This document shows positions 36,199 to 47,675 of a stretch of 64,000 nt of DNA, piece after piece (positions within the stretch are counted from its first letter, which is position 1; every line of letters starts with the position of its first letter). The notes under the pieces were generated by a model. It searched no databases. It was not told where the DNA came from and saw only the letters and a program-made list of their open reading frames with translations. Position numbers and translations under genes: made by a program. The stretch comes from Uloborus plumipes (Eukaryota; Arthropoda; Arachnida; Araneae; Uloboridae), in the NCBI GenBank assembly GCA_038373865.1, contig JAXGGA010004479.1:1-64000 (forward strand). The letters run 5' to 3'.

Positions 36199-38497
36199 TT
36201 AACATATTAACTAATAAACCATACACCTCACATTACCAAACCTCACCTCCCCATCATATCCCATATCCCAACATAACCAAACACTCTTTATACCACCCTC
36301 CAAAATCCTTCCTCATCCTCTATCATCCAACATACCACCTTATCTCCATACCAAATATTACATTCTAACCATCAATAATCCAATAATATACCACACTTCC
36401 TACCAATATCATATTCATCATCACTCTTATCCACCCATCACACCACTAACACCAATTCTCCCTCCATTATCAAAATCTTACCATTACCCATACCTCCACA
36501 TACTCTCCCAATCTAACCCTCCTCTCATATCTTTCTCTCTAACATTAATTCCCCTCCAATCCATACACCATCCTTTATACACATTAACCCAACCCTCATC
36601 TCCCCAAAACCTACTATCTAAATTTCACCCCCCTCCATCCATCATACTACTTCCCAATACCTCTCCCACCACCTTATATCTACTATATAACTTCTACTCC
36701 TCAATTCATCTTCTTACCATTCCAAAATCCCACACACCTCCCCATTCCACCAACTCCAATAAAACCACCCCCAACCCCCTCAACCACTCACCTATCTAAT
36801 ATATTCCCCATCTACTTCCCCTTCCATTAAATCCTACCATTCCACCTTAACCTTATATTACTTCTATACAATCCTACCCCTAAAAACCTAACAATTTACC
36901 CTCTTACCCCATCCTACTCCATACCTCTCTCATCCTACCTCATCTCCCTCTACTCCTCAACTTCTCAAACAACACCTATATCCTATTCTCACTTCCACTC
37001 AAACAATCTTACTACCCACAATCCACTAACCACCACCATCATTATTCCCCAACCCCCCTAAAAATCCCACACCTCCCATCCCCACAACATACTCCCAAAT
37101 ACCTCACTAAACCCACTATCTCCAATCAACCATTACAAATACCACAACCCCATACACAATCACCCATCCTCCAACTACCAAACCCCCCCCTACTACCCAC
37201 ATCAACCCCTACTCAACCCACCCTAAAACCATAACAACTAATACCTTCCCATCTACCAACCTCCCAAACCACATACAAAACCTATACACCCCCTCACACC
37301 CAAATAAACACACCCACCTAAAACAATCAAATTCACAAAAAATCATAACCACCACAACCCCACCCCCATAACCAACACTCCACAACAACTCCAAAACCTC
37401 CTCATAACACCACACTAACCCTACACCACCACATACCATCACCAAACACACAAACACCATAAAAAACCCCCATAACCCTACACCCACACACAACTACCCA
37501 ACCCTCCAACCCATAACACTCACCACCCTACCCCACTCTACATAACTACACACACCCACCATACAACCACAACACCCCCACACCCAATACCAAACAACAA
37601 ACTACATCACCCAACAATTACCAACTCACCACAAACACCACTCCTACCTTACACCCCCCCATTACCAACACCCATCAACCCAATACCACCCCTCACCCCT
37701 ACCCTTACCCACCCAACTATTCCAAAACACCCCAAATACTCCACACCCACCACCTATACAACCACCCCTCCTACCCCATTCCACCCCAACCCTTCAACTC
37801 ACTCTCACACCTCAACACATTACCACACTCAACCAAACACCAACCCCCACCCCCTCCCCAACAAACCAACCCTAACCACAAACCCAACATATCAATATCC
37901 CCAACCCATCCCAAACCACTCACCAATCCACAACAACCTTCAACAACCCCCCCAACCTCCCCCCACACCAACATATCCCACATAAAACCACAATCCACCT
38001 CAAACCTACAAACCCTTCAACACTCCCACCCTAAATACAACACCCACACTCACTCAAAAACCCATACAAAAACACCTACAACCATCACCCTTTCCACTAC
38101 CACACAACCTATACACATATACCCCATGACTAATTTCCTCCCTCCCCCCCCCACCCCGATATTCACTCAAATTCTAACTAACATCCATACCCAAACTCAA
38201 CAAACCCACCCTTTATTCAATCATTCCCATTAATACAATCAAAATACACAAAATCTCAATAAATCCATCACCCTACACCCATACCCCACTCACCACTCTC
38301 TCACCACAACCACACATTATACTAATCACCATACCCGTACCTACATCTCAACCACCCAATAAACTCAAACCAAAACACAAACCCACAACCCCATAAAACA
38401 CACTAACTACCCCCCAAAACCAATCCCACACCATAGCTTCCCCAAACAAAAATCCCTCCATCTACCCACCATATACACTCAACCCCACCCCCAACCC

Positions 38498-38539
<42 letters not shown>

Positions 38540-38606
38540 CCCATTCACAACCACTCCACACACCCTCCCCCCCCCCAACAACCCCCACCCCCACCCCCCC
38601 CATACA
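36199..38606. other. G-free sequence tract
   Basis: From 36199 to 38127 (1,929 bases) there is no G on the + strand. To 38606 only four G occur (38128, 38158, 38337, 38436). The sequence is not periodic. T becomes rarer and C commoner from left to right, ending in a 39-base C-run (38499-38537). Normal composition returns abruptly at 38607. Minus-strand open frames here (for example 37209-37493) are Val/Gly/Trp-rich because no C is available and are not genes. It could be real, or corrupted assembly sequence. Confidence 0.9.
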
Positions 38607-40195
38607 GCAGAACAACTTTCCTCTTCTTCCTTCTTGACCTGATCATGTTTACTTTGACACCGACACATTTACATGACCTCCTCTCTGTGAGAAATTTTTT
38701 TATACAACACCCTCGCTTATTTCCAAATGAAGACTGCTCCAGATTTCCAATGACGCCCAAGATATGCTTGATTTAGATGAGGTACCAACAAAGTCAAATG
38801 CAAATAGATAACAAAAAATTGCCGAAACCAAAAACAATTTTGAAGACCAAAATGAACGGATGAGTACTCAAAATTTTGTAAGCCCGAATACGTACCATAA
38901 CACCAAAAAATGCCAAAATGGGGAAAACCTAAAAAAAACTGTTGACTAGTGCATGCACATTTTTCAAAGGGACTACATAAACCTGAACGCCACTGAAAAT
39001 CTTCCACTTTCTGAACTAACCCTTTCCTACAAATTTCTCACCACATTGTAAGATTCCACTGCTGATTTGTCACAGAGATCCGAAACAAAAAAAATTATTT
39101 ACATTCCTTCGCCTTACAAGATAACTTTATCCTCTGTACACACATGTCTCTGAACTTATATACACAGATGCTCTATTCTAACAGATCACAAACAAAATTG
39201 GCATCCACATGACTTGTACACAGTTTGTGCACCCATACACAAAACAAACAAAGGAAACACAGAAAAACTTCTTCCTTAAAACTCACGAGGATGCTGCCAT
39301 GAACACAAAGACTCCTGTACAAACCCTGACATGCGGGATCCAACAAATGGCACAAGACCCCGATCAGCCTTGCTCAACACCACCCAAGGACAAGAAACGA
39401 CTTTGTGTTTCTCCAGCAAAGAACACCAACATACATTCGATTTAGCAAACTTCTAAATCCTCTGAAACTAAAAAAAGATTTTCCCTAATCAAAAATTTGT
39501 GCAAAAATCTACCTCTAGACAACATGACGAGCACCAGATGAACTCGAACACTCCACTGCATGATGGCGACAGGGATGAATTCACACTTCACCGACCTACT
39601 TTCTCTTAAACATAGCAATAAAACAACAATTAAATAGATCAGAGAAAAACAATATATACAAAACATTTTAAAAAGTCACTTTAGTCCTTTTTCTTTTTCT
39701 TTTTCTCCATAACTCTCGTGCTCCGACAAAAGGATAGATGACTGCCGGTGCTTCCAGTCCGATGAATGAATCACTCACAACCTTCAACGACCCCTTGCAT
39801 CCTGGACTCTCGAGGAACTCGACGAAACACCGATCTCCCGGCGATGCTCCCATCGACGATGCTGCTGACGGTGGACCCCTCGCAGGTGACTCAACGGCCA
39901 AGATGTTTCAAGGATCACCACTTCGATGAAGGACACTGCAGTAGACTTGTCCAGCAGGCGGGTTTAGCCAATTGCCCTAACCCGAAAACCACGAACAGAA
40001 GCACGTCCAGCTCTGGACACAAAGATCCACGATGACCAGCAAACTCGGCGCGGACGAAGATCACCCATGATGACAGGCACAGATTCATGCAAGTCCAGAA
40101 GAAGCAGCAATCTTATGTCACAGGAACGGAAGTCAGAAGGGCTGATCAATGAGCGATCCCCTCACAGATAACTGGAAGACAGGCGGTCTGCTCCC
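38607..40195 (-). other. 3' region of the retrotransposon
   Basis: About 1.6 kb after the pol stop. Small open frames on both strands (for example 39668-39901 minus, 39766-40035 plus) match nothing I know. Purine-rich minus-strand stretches at 39688-39710 and 38616-38635 are polypurine-tract candidates. Confidence 0.5.
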
Positions 40196-40561
40196 TTAGT
40201 TTCTTCTTAATCGTAGCGAATACGGCGACCTCCTTCCACCAGAAGTTTCGTGACGACGCTTTTCCTCCCTCGCTGAAGACCTCGCAGCTGGCACTTCCGC
40301 ACAGGATCCGGAGTTCTCCGCGTCAGCAGCTCCAACAGAATCAATGTCCACCACTTCAGGCACGTCGGTCGGATGATGCGGCGAAACCTCGGCAACACTC
40401 TCTCCAACTCGCTCCATGGCAGCTTTGAGCTCTTGCCTTCTTTTGTGAATCCTTACCAACCGATTCACATGGACCTTAGTGACAGGTGCACATTTGTTAT
40501 TTAATGTCTGGATTAGCACCAAAACTGGAGAAACCCTTCTTTTGCAAAAAAAAAGGTCCAC
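40196..40561 (-). pseudogene. Integrase C-terminal tail in a shifted frame
   Basis: The main pol frame runs into a 9-base A-run (+ strand 40546-40554) and leaves frame. The other frame continues with a basic tail (VHVNRLVRIHKRRQEL, then an Asp/Glu/Ser-rich linker) ending in an Arg-rich YSLRLRRN-type C-terminus at 40196. This is the expected end of a Ty3-type integrase. The break is either an indel in this copy or a homopolymer sequencing error. Confidence 0.75.
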
Positions 40562-43500
40562 TTAAGGATGGGTTAAATTTGTTCTTAGAACGAAGGTACA
40601 CCACATCTCCTTGTTTGATGTCAGATGGTTTACAATGTGAGTTATGTTTCTGATTATGTGCCAATTTCTTACCCACAGAATTCTGGTAAACCTGACGATA
40701 GATAAATTGAAGTTGCTCTAAGATTTTATGCAACTCAAAAGCCGAATCAAGAGACGGATTAATATTAAAATTTACAACGTCAGTGATCAAAGACAATTCT
40801 CTACCAAAGTGAATTAAATTAGGAGAGAACTCTACAGTCGAGTGAGTGGACGCATTATAACATGCTTTATGTATGTCGACGGCATAGTCAAAATCTAGAC
40901 CAGATGCTAGTAAGGATTTAACTGAATTTTTTAAACTTAAATTCACTCTTTCACTCAAAGTATTTGCCTGGGGATTACCACTTGTTGTGTGTCGTAATTG
41001 TATGTTAAATAGCTGATTAAACTTAGCAAAAAGTTCACAGTTAAACTGTCGACCAAGATCAGTCAGGACCAATTCGGGTCTGCCAAACAACGTCACATAC
41101 TTAAAGAAAGATTTTGCCACGGACACGGCAGTAATATTATTCAAAACATACAATTCCAGATGTCTAGAAAAGGCATCTATGACCGTTAAAATGTACTTGT
41201 TATTACTAAAAGGACCAACGATATCCAATGTCACCAATTGGTTACACTTAAATGGTGAAAAAGTTTCCTGCAGTTGAGCTTTTCTTATTCTATGCGGTTT
41301 AGTCTCAATGCATCTAATGCAACTAGCACAAAAATTTAAGCAGTCAACATACATTTTGTCCCAATATAGATTTTTAGAAAGAAAATCATATGTTTTGGCT
41401 ATACCAAAATGAGAATGATGAGCAATGTGTAATGCTTTAGGTTTCAACGAATCAGGTACGACAATTTTTAAATTTTCCTGATCATTCTCTGACAAACTAT
41501 CTTTACAAAACATTAGAAGCTGAGTATCGGGATGAATACAAAATTTTCTATGTTTGTCTGAAACCACACGATTTAAAATGTTATTATATATAAAAGATAA
41601 CTTCCTATCCCTTAATTGCTCTTTAAGAAAAGTCGAATTCGTGATCTCCAACAATGCATCTGTTTCTTCGTGAATGAAATTTAACACGTTTACACATTGC
41701 TTTAACAAGTTACCAGAACTCTGCACATGTATACAATTTACATTTTTATCACAACCAATAGCATCACCACACTTCCTAGAACTTTCATTATATACCTCAA
41801 CTATATCAGGTAAGAATTCTTCCTCCTGATCTGAAGTATTTATCACCGGATTAATTTGTTTGTCGTTTAAAAGTGATGGATCACATGTGATATCCACCTG
41901 ATTTTTAGACATATCTGTTCTCGAGAGCATATCAGCAAAAGAATTATTTGGTCCCGGTAAATGCAAAAAAGAAAAATTATACTGTGAAAGTGTCATTAGC
42001 CATCGAGTTGTTAACGATGCCGGGGACGATGTTTTCTTATATTCTTTCAGGCTCTTGGCATCACTCAGTAAATAAACATGACGATTAAAAATATATGACT
42101 TGAATGCTTCAAAAGTCTTGACAATGGCCATCAATTCCAACTTGATTGCTGGATATCTAGTTTCTGCTGGCGACAACAATTTTGAGAAAAATGATATGGG
42201 TATGAACAGTCCCTGTTTTTTTTGTAACAGCACACCACTGATTGCTAGACCACTTGCGTCAGTATTTATGTAGAATTGTTCATTCCAATTAGGTTGCACA
42301 ATGTACGGATTATTGAAAAAAATCTTCTGTAGTTGTTGAAAACACTCATTTATCTCATCAGTCCATTTAAAAATAGCTTTCGGATGAGTCAGCTGATTCA
42401 ACGGATGAATCCAGTCCGAAAATTTCGGAATCAAAGTTCTATAGTACGAACATATTCCAATGAAGCGTTTCACTTGCTTCTTGGTTTTTGGAGGAGGAAA
42501 AGACGTGATTTTAATGATGTTAGACGAAATGGGCAATACCTTATTTTGAGAAATTTGGAAACCCAGATAATCTATTTTGTCCAAAAAAAATTGGCATTTC
42601 CTCGCTGACAATGTCATATTGAATTCAGTGAGAACAGCAAAAAGTCTCTCCAATTTAGATTGCATTTCTGAAAAACTGTTGGCGGCAACCACCAAATCGT
42701 CCAAGTAACAAAATATTCCATCCATATTAGTTTGTTCGCATATTGTGTCTGAATAGTTCTGCATAATTGAAGCGCCGTTAGATACACCAAATGGAATTCT
42801 AGAATATGCATACGTTCCCCACGGTGTTGCAAATGAAAATCTGTCCCGATATTCCTGTGGCAACTCTATTTGATGGTATGCAGCATGTAAGTCCAACGTT
42901 GAAAAATATTTGTATGCCGACAACGAGTTAATTAGGGATTGTATGCGCGGTAACGGGTAAGAAGAATGAACTATAGTGGAATTCAACAGCCGGAGATCTA
43001 GGGCCAACCTATACTTCTGAATTTCAGATCCTTCAGAGCGTTTCTTCACCAGCAACATTGGACATCCATATGCGCTGAGAACCCTTGAGATGACGCCTGC
43101 TTCCTGCAATTGACTCAGCTGATTCTTATCTTCTTGCTGAAGACTTTGAGGTATCGGGAAAGGAAGAGATTTAATCGGGAAATCATGCGTAAATTGAAAA
43201 TCCACTCTAATTTTGTCCGAATGCCCCAACGAGTTCAAAGATCCGGAAAAACATTGTGTATTTCTTTTTAGTAATTCTTGCATTGTCCGTATTTGATTTT
43301 CGTCTAGATGATCCAATTTAAAATTTGAAATGTTGAATTCCCTTTCTCGTAATGTTAACACTTCCTCCGATGCTTGAATAGAATTGATGACATGTTGCAC
43401 CGAATTTTCTTTTATTTCCTTAATATGCTCAATTTTGGCTAAGTGACCCATCACCATATTTTTATTTAGATGAAGTGTTTGTGACGAAGTATTTTGTACG

Positions 43501-45728
43501 TATAAAAAAAAAGAATTGTTTTTGCATGACTGAACTTTAGAAGCTCTATCAAAACGAATGATTGAATCCTCGATTTTGCATGACTGAATTGAGTCACAAA
43601 TAGTAAACAAAAATTGTGAGTCTTTCTCATACTCTCCATGAGCAAATACCTTAATAAGGTCTGTTTTATTCGGCTCAACGAATTGTTTTGAAAAAACCTG
43701 AACGCGATTCTCCACGCTCAAACTGGGAAATGTGCTGATGCTAGCATTACAATTGTCACATGCATTTGCATTGACTTCGAGTTCATGAGGACCCCTCAGT
43801 AAACTAAATTTGTTACCATCATAGCACAAAATATTTTCTTTTGGTACCACATACATGTTATACTTTGTGAGAAAGTCATAGCCCAAAATTCCCGCAAAAG
43901 GCGAATCCTCTCTAATTGGCATCGTAAAAAAATTATGTCTAAAGAAAAGATTTTTAATTTTAAAAGAGAATTCAACGCATGACTGAAATTCGACAGTCGA
44001 ATTGACAGTTGACACTGTAATATGTCTACCCAAATTTTTTATCTTTGCATGTTGTTTCACTCTCTGCAACACACTATCACTTAAAATGCTCAGGCTGGCT
44101 CCTGAATCAACCAAAAATACAGAAGATGTCTGACCGATCTGAATTTCTATCAGAGGCAGTTTCCCTGACAAGTCCTCATGACCCGTATTTTGCAATTGTA
44201 CATTAACAATAGCGGCTGGAATAAATTCCTGTGCCAAAACAGAAGGAAAAGATGTTTTTTCCTTAATTGGTGATGTTTGCGTAGCCAAAGTTTTACCTAG
44301 CTTAATTACTCCAGTTGATTTTTGTTTAACAAAATCACTACTTTTACCTTGTGTAATGAAATTTCCATTACCAACCTTATTTTGCACTGCAGGGTTAAAA
44401 TATTGAATACCCTGAGAGAATCCATTCGTCCACTGTGGCTGTGAACACATTGATGTGTTATGTGTCGGAATAAAATTTTGAGTGTCATGATTCACATTGT
44501 TTTGAACACATTGTCCAGCAAAAGGAATATTACCGGGAAATACATTCGAGCCACTCGAGTATGAATATGTACTGGGTTGTACAAAATTCGTAACAAAATC
44601 ACAGTTGTAAGTAGGTACAAGCTCTACCCTATTGTGAATAGGCTGTGGAAAATTTCCTCTGAATTCCGGATTTACCCCTGTTTGACTTCCACTTGGTCCC
44701 ACTAGACTAGCGGTTACATCCTGTCCCAATTTTCCCCACAAAGAATTTTTACGATTCACTACACCTTCCAATCTGACATCAGGATCAATAGACTCTCCAT
44801 TCACAAAACCAAAGCTTTTAACTGGCGAAAATTGCGTTCCCACATCATTGAATTGAACTTCAGTTCTATCCCTCTCTACCGCCAAGAAATTAAGCTGACT
44901 GTGATTTCTACCTCTATTTCTATTCGAAGTTTCAAACTGATGTGCCGATTCTGGCTTCACCTCTCGATTTCTTAGAAAATAATTATTTCGATTCTGTTCA
45001 TTACCTGTTTGCATTCTCCCAAAGGTAGTTCTACCAAGAGGCTCAAAATTTGAATTGCCCCTATACCTTGTTTTGTACGCGTTATATCCCAAACGAGGGA
45101 AATTACCTCTCGACCTTCTATTCTCCCATCGTCTTTCATTCCCACTTAATTTCAAATAATCGAAACATTTCCTCTGGATATGTCCACTTCTACCACAAAA
45201 ATAACAAACAATCTTGTTAAATCCCTTCCTAATTATTTTTGTTTTCGATTCCTCCCTAGGCACAAATTTATTTTCATCCACCTCTACATAATTCACTTTA
45301 TAGTCAATGTCAGAGTTGTTTTTATCGTTTAACGTTCCACTAAATTCCTGCCCTTTAATTTCCACATCTGATTCAACCGTTTTTGTATTCAAGTTATCAC
45401 CCTGTCCTTCCAGTGCCTGTATTTTCTTTTCCAACGCAAACACATGATCCCTCGAAAATTTGACAGTATCATACGATTTCACCTTTTCCTCAAGTAAAGT
45501 AATCTCTTGCAATTTCTTTATTGCTTCGTCAAAATTCTTCAATCCCAACTCCAAAATTTTTATTCTTAGTCTACTATCAATGGAAGACAGCAATTTCTGC
45601 AATAAAATTTCGTCAAATACCTCTCTGTTTTGAATGTTAAAGACACTCGAAGTAACGAGTTTAATTCTATGAGCCAAGCTCAATATCGTTTCAGATGGTT
45701 CCATTGTCAAAGCATGAAAATCCACCAT
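40497..45728 (-). CDS. Retrotransposon Gag-Pol polyprotein
   Basis: 1,743 codons without a stop. Approximate residues: rest of the capsid region 1-100; CCHC zinc knuckle C-x2-C-x4-H-x4-C at 175-188; Asn/Gln-rich linker; aspartic protease with D-S-G-A-S near 540; reverse transcriptase with LDLHAAYHQI near 943 and YLDD near 1006; RNase H with NTDASG near 1152; integrase with HHCC zinc finger 1433-1471 and a DDE core (Asp in LDIVG near 1496, Asp in LTDLG near 1552, Glu in LSERV near 1591; the D-35-E spacing is exact). The order PR-RT-RH-IN is Ty3-type. The reading starts inside gag because of an upstream shift, so the first Met is unlikely to be the true start. All visible catalytic residues are present, which suggests a young copy. 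Confidence 0.93.
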   Translation of the reverse strand: MVDFHALTMEPSETILSLAHRIKLVTSSVFNIQNREVFDEILLQKLLSSIDSRLRIKILELGLKNFDEAIKKLQEITLLEEKVKSYDTVKFSRDHVFALEKKIQALEGQGDNLNTKTVESDVEIKGQEFSGTLNDKNNSDIDYKVNYVEVDENKFVPREESKTKIIRKGFNKIVCYFCGRSGHIQRKCFDYLKLSGNERRWENRRSRGNFPRLGYNAYKTRYRGNSNFEPLGRTTFGRMQTGNEQNRNNYFLRNREVKPESAHQFETSNRNRGRNHSQLNFLAVERDRTEVQFNDVGTQFSPVKSFGFVNGESIDPDVRLEGVVNRKNSLWGKLGQDVTASLVGPSGSQTGVNPEFRGNFPQPIHNRVELVPTYNCDFVTNFVQPSTYSYSSGSNVFPGNIPFAGQCVQNNVNHDTQNFIPTHNTSMCSQPQWTNGFSQGIQYFNPAVQNKVGNGNFITQGKSSDFVKQKSTGVIKLGKTLATQTSPIKEKTSFPSVLAQEFIPAAIVNVQLQNTGHEDLSGKLPLIEIQIGQTSSVFLVDSGASLSILSDSVLQRVKQHAKIKNLGRHITVSTVNSTVEFQSCVEFSFKIKNLFFRHNFFTMPIREDSPFAGILGYDFLTKYNMYVVPKENILCYDGNKFSLLRGPHELEVNANACDNCNASISTFPSLSVENRVQVFSKQFVEPNKTDLIKVFAHGEYEKDSQFLFTICDSIQSCKIEDSIIRFDRASKVQSCKNNSFFLYVQNTSSQTLHLNKNMVMGHLAKIEHIKEIKENSVQHVINSIQASEEVLTLREREFNISNFKLDHLDENQIRTMQELLKRNTQCFSGSLNSLGHSDKIRVDFQFTHDFPIKSLPFPIPQSLQQEDKNQLSQLQEAGVISRVLSAYGCPMLLVKKRSEGSEIQKYRLALDLRLLNSTIVHSSYPLPRIQSLINSLSAYKYFSTLDLHAAYHQIELPQEYRDRFSFATPWGTYAYSRIPFGVSNGASIMQNYSDTICEQTNMDGIFCYLDDLVVAANSFSEMQSKLERLFAVLTEFNMTLSARKCQFFLDKIDYLGFQISQNKVLPISSNIIKITSFPPPKTKKQVKRFIGICSYYRTLIPKFSDWIHPLNQLTHPKAIFKWTDEINECFQQLQKIFFNNPYIVQPNWNEQFYINTDASGLAISGVLLQKKQGLFIPISFFSKLLSPAETRYPAIKLELMAIVKTFEAFKSYIFNRHVYLLSDAKSLKEYKKTSSPASLTTRWLMTLSQYNFSFLHLPGPNNSFADMLSRTDMSKNQVDITCDPSLLNDKQINPVINTSDQEEEFLPDIVEVYNESSRKCGDAIGCDKNVNCIHVQSSGNLLKQCVNVLNFIHEETDALLEITNSTFLKEQLRDRKLSFIYNNILNRVVSDKHRKFCIHPDTQLLMFCKDSLSENDQENLKIVVPDSLKPKALHIAHHSHFGIAKTYDFLSKNLYWDKMYVDCLNFCASCIRCIETKPHRIRKAQLQETFSPFKCNQLVTLDIVGPFSNNKYILTVIDAFSRHLELYVLNNITAVSVAKSFFKYVTLFGRPELVLTDLGRQFNCELFAKFNQLFNIQLRHTTSGNPQANTLSERVNLSLKNSVKSLLASGLDFDYAVDIHKACYNASTHSTVEFSPNLIHFGRELSLITDVVNFNINPSLDSAFELHKILEQLQFIYRQVYQNSVGKKLAHNQKHNSHCKPSDIKQGDVVYLRSKNKFNPSLSGPFFLQKKGFSSFGANPDIK

Positions 45729-45750
45729 TGAATAAGTTTTCTCTACTGGT

Positions 45751-46170
45751 CTAAAAAAAAGACAATAATGCCTCGGTCACTTTATTTACCGAAGTGGCAT
45801 ATCTTAGATCTGGAGTTTCCAAAACATATTTTAATGCAGCTCCTGTTAGTTTACTCTTGAGATACAAAATGCCCTGCTTCCCTGACCAAGAATTCACCTC
45901 AATTATGTCCTTGACCTGTTCCACGAAGTACTTTGTCACGCTCGAATCTCCATCAAAAGGTGCGACATTTAACATGAACTGTGATTTTCCCACACTATTA
46001 TCTCCCGAGCTAGAGACAGTTTGTGTAGTACTACTACAAATGCTTCCTGAAGCACCCCCTACTGCTTGTACACCTGTACCCACAGACTTCTGTGTCACTT
46101 TTCTTTTTGGTGGCATTTTGACCTTCGACTCCTTTTTTTTTTTACAAGTTTTCAAATATGACACTTTCAA
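45751..46170 (-). pseudogene. Retrotransposon gag, N-terminal part, frame broken
   Basis: Minus-strand frame of 139 codons. The likely true start is the internal Met at 46117 (MPPKRKV, a basic opening). It has a Ser/Thr/Gly-rich stretch, then a capsid-like segment (FMLNVAPFDGD, YLKSKLTGAALKYV). It stops at 45751 beside an 8-base A-run (45753-45760). The next frame, with the rest of the capsid and the zinc knuckle, continues immediately after. The shift falls inside the capsid, not at a gag/pol boundary, so mutation or a homopolymer error is likelier than programmed frameshifting. Confidence 0.8.
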
Positions 46171-46886
46171 AAACCAACATATTTAAATTTTATCAACAGT
46201 CTATTGATATCACAATTCAAACAATGTGATTTACTTTTATGTCACCTTCAAACATTTTTATCAATACATGAAAATAAAATATTCAATCAATTCTGACGAA
46301 AGTTCTCGAAAATCGTTTATACGACAGTTGTTTAACGAGATTTCTTTTGTCGTTCGGTGAAGCAGAACATAAATTTATTAGAGGCAGAGATGTCTAAACG
46401 AATTAATAAAAAGAAACATAATTATCAACATGTTCCATAAAACAATTGCTTTCAGCAACCAGTGAACCATTGCCAAAGAAAATCATTAACCAAAGTGACA
46501 ATGAGTTTATTAATTGACCCAATATTTATCCAAAAAGAAATTATAAAGCAATGGACTACCCATAACTAATCCAGATTTTTTTTTTTTATTATGTGGACAT
46601 TTCTCGAGTATATTTAGAGAAAATTTACTGAAAACCGAAACAGTCATTCTTCAACATAAATGTTGTAAGGCCTATTACAAATAGCCACTATGTAAAAAAA
46701 AGAATTTCCCTCACATGACTTTCCTTTAGTCCGGTTCCAAAACATGATTTTTGCAAAAGAGAAATGCACTTTCGCAACCCTCAAAAAAAAATAGAAATTA
46801 TCCGGGAACTTTCATTTGATGAGATTATTAAGAGTAACATAGGAAAGTTCAACCAAAAATTCTGGATATCCTGGTCAGAAATTATT

Positions 46887-46904
46887 ATCCTGGTCACGGC
46901 ACCA
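46887..46904 (-). promoter_or_regulatory. Primer binding site, tRNA-His-like
   Basis: The + strand reads ATCCTGGTCACGGCACCA, which is the 3' end of a tRNA including CCA. The preceding TCACGGC fits a GCCGTGA acceptor, as in animal tRNA-His. It lies six bases inside the LTR edge. The tRNA identity is from memory. Confidence 0.75.
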
Positions 46905-46909
46905 ATTAA

Positions 46910-47675
46910 TGTCACGTTGAGACGGCCTACGAAGAAGTGTGATCGTAAAGTATTTGAAAAAGTAAGTAAAAATGGCACAAGTGGTGCGACTAGATTCGGT
47001 ATAAGACCAAAGACTAGTACATTGTCGTAGTGCGCCCCAAGGTCCGGCAGGAGGTTCAGGTGACTCTGAAACTCCCACTAAATCAGAAATGTCCACTCAA
47101 CGAGATTTGAGACTGATCTCTGCCTCGGTACGATACAAAAAAAATATAAACAAAGACAATATGCATTTACTGGTAAGAATTTTGGCACCCTTTAACGTAA
47201 GAGGTTCAGAAACAAAAATGTAACGACTCACCATCAAGAAATCGTCCGGTCATTTCACTCAGTCCCAGTATCCATTGACCGAGGGTCGTCTGGAAATCCA
47301 ATCTAAATGTTACGCGAATACACACACACACACACTAGAAGTAGATAATCACACCAAAATTAAGTAATCCAAAGGTAATCCTTCATCAGTAGAGTTTATT
47401 CCTCTTCGAAAAGGCACAATACATCGTTACAGTTCTATTTTATACTCCGTCGAGACACAAAAGTCATTACAGAACATTGTCAGCGACAACCCCGAGGCTA
47501 CATAAATTTCCGGGTTTTTATCCCCCGAAGACGCTTAACTCCATCACAAGGAGTCTTCCTCAACACGTCCTCACACCATCACGGTTCGATAGCGTCTCTC
47601 CGTTTTTCTGTTACAAACCCCGCAGAAAGTTCCAAATCGAAGCCCATCGAACATTCTAGAACATTTCAAGTTACA
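46910..47675 (-). repeat. 5' LTR of the retrotransposon (outer edge approximate)
   Basis: The inner edge is set by the primer site; the minus strand ends ..CGTGACA. The outer edge at TGTAACTTG (minus) is the best TG..CA match, but the LTR could extend to about 48020. Minus-strand TATAAAA at 47438-47444 and AATAAA at 47395-47400 give promoter and polyadenylation signals about 40 bp apart. An (AC)n run lies at about 47321-47335. No second copy exists for comparison. Confidence 0.65.

Larger units (their letters stand above)
38607..47675 (-). mobile_element. Ty3-type (Metaviridae) LTR retrotransposon, 3' LTR not found
   Basis: Minus-strand element with, in order: 5' LTR (about 46910-47675), tRNA primer site (46887-46904), gag start (46117 or 46170), a long gag-pol frame (45728-40497), its shifted C-terminus (to 40196) and ~1.6 kb of 3' sequence. 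A second LTR matching 46910-47675 is absent on the left, where the G-free tract begins. Two candidate polypurine tracts on the minus strand are at 39688-39710 and 38616-38635. No envelope gene recognised. Confidence 0.85.

Noticed and set aside
37209..38668. Gly/Val/Trp-rich minus-strand open frames in the G-free tract
   Set aside because: They arise because the minus strand lacks C, which removes or biases most codons. No family motif, and the composition alone explains them.
39668..40035. Possible envelope or accessory gene 3' of pol
   Set aside because: Short overlapping frames on both strands with no signal peptide, membrane helix or known motif.
42333..42608. Plus-strand open frame opposite the reverse transcriptase
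   Set aside because: It is a shadow of the long pol frame on the other strand.
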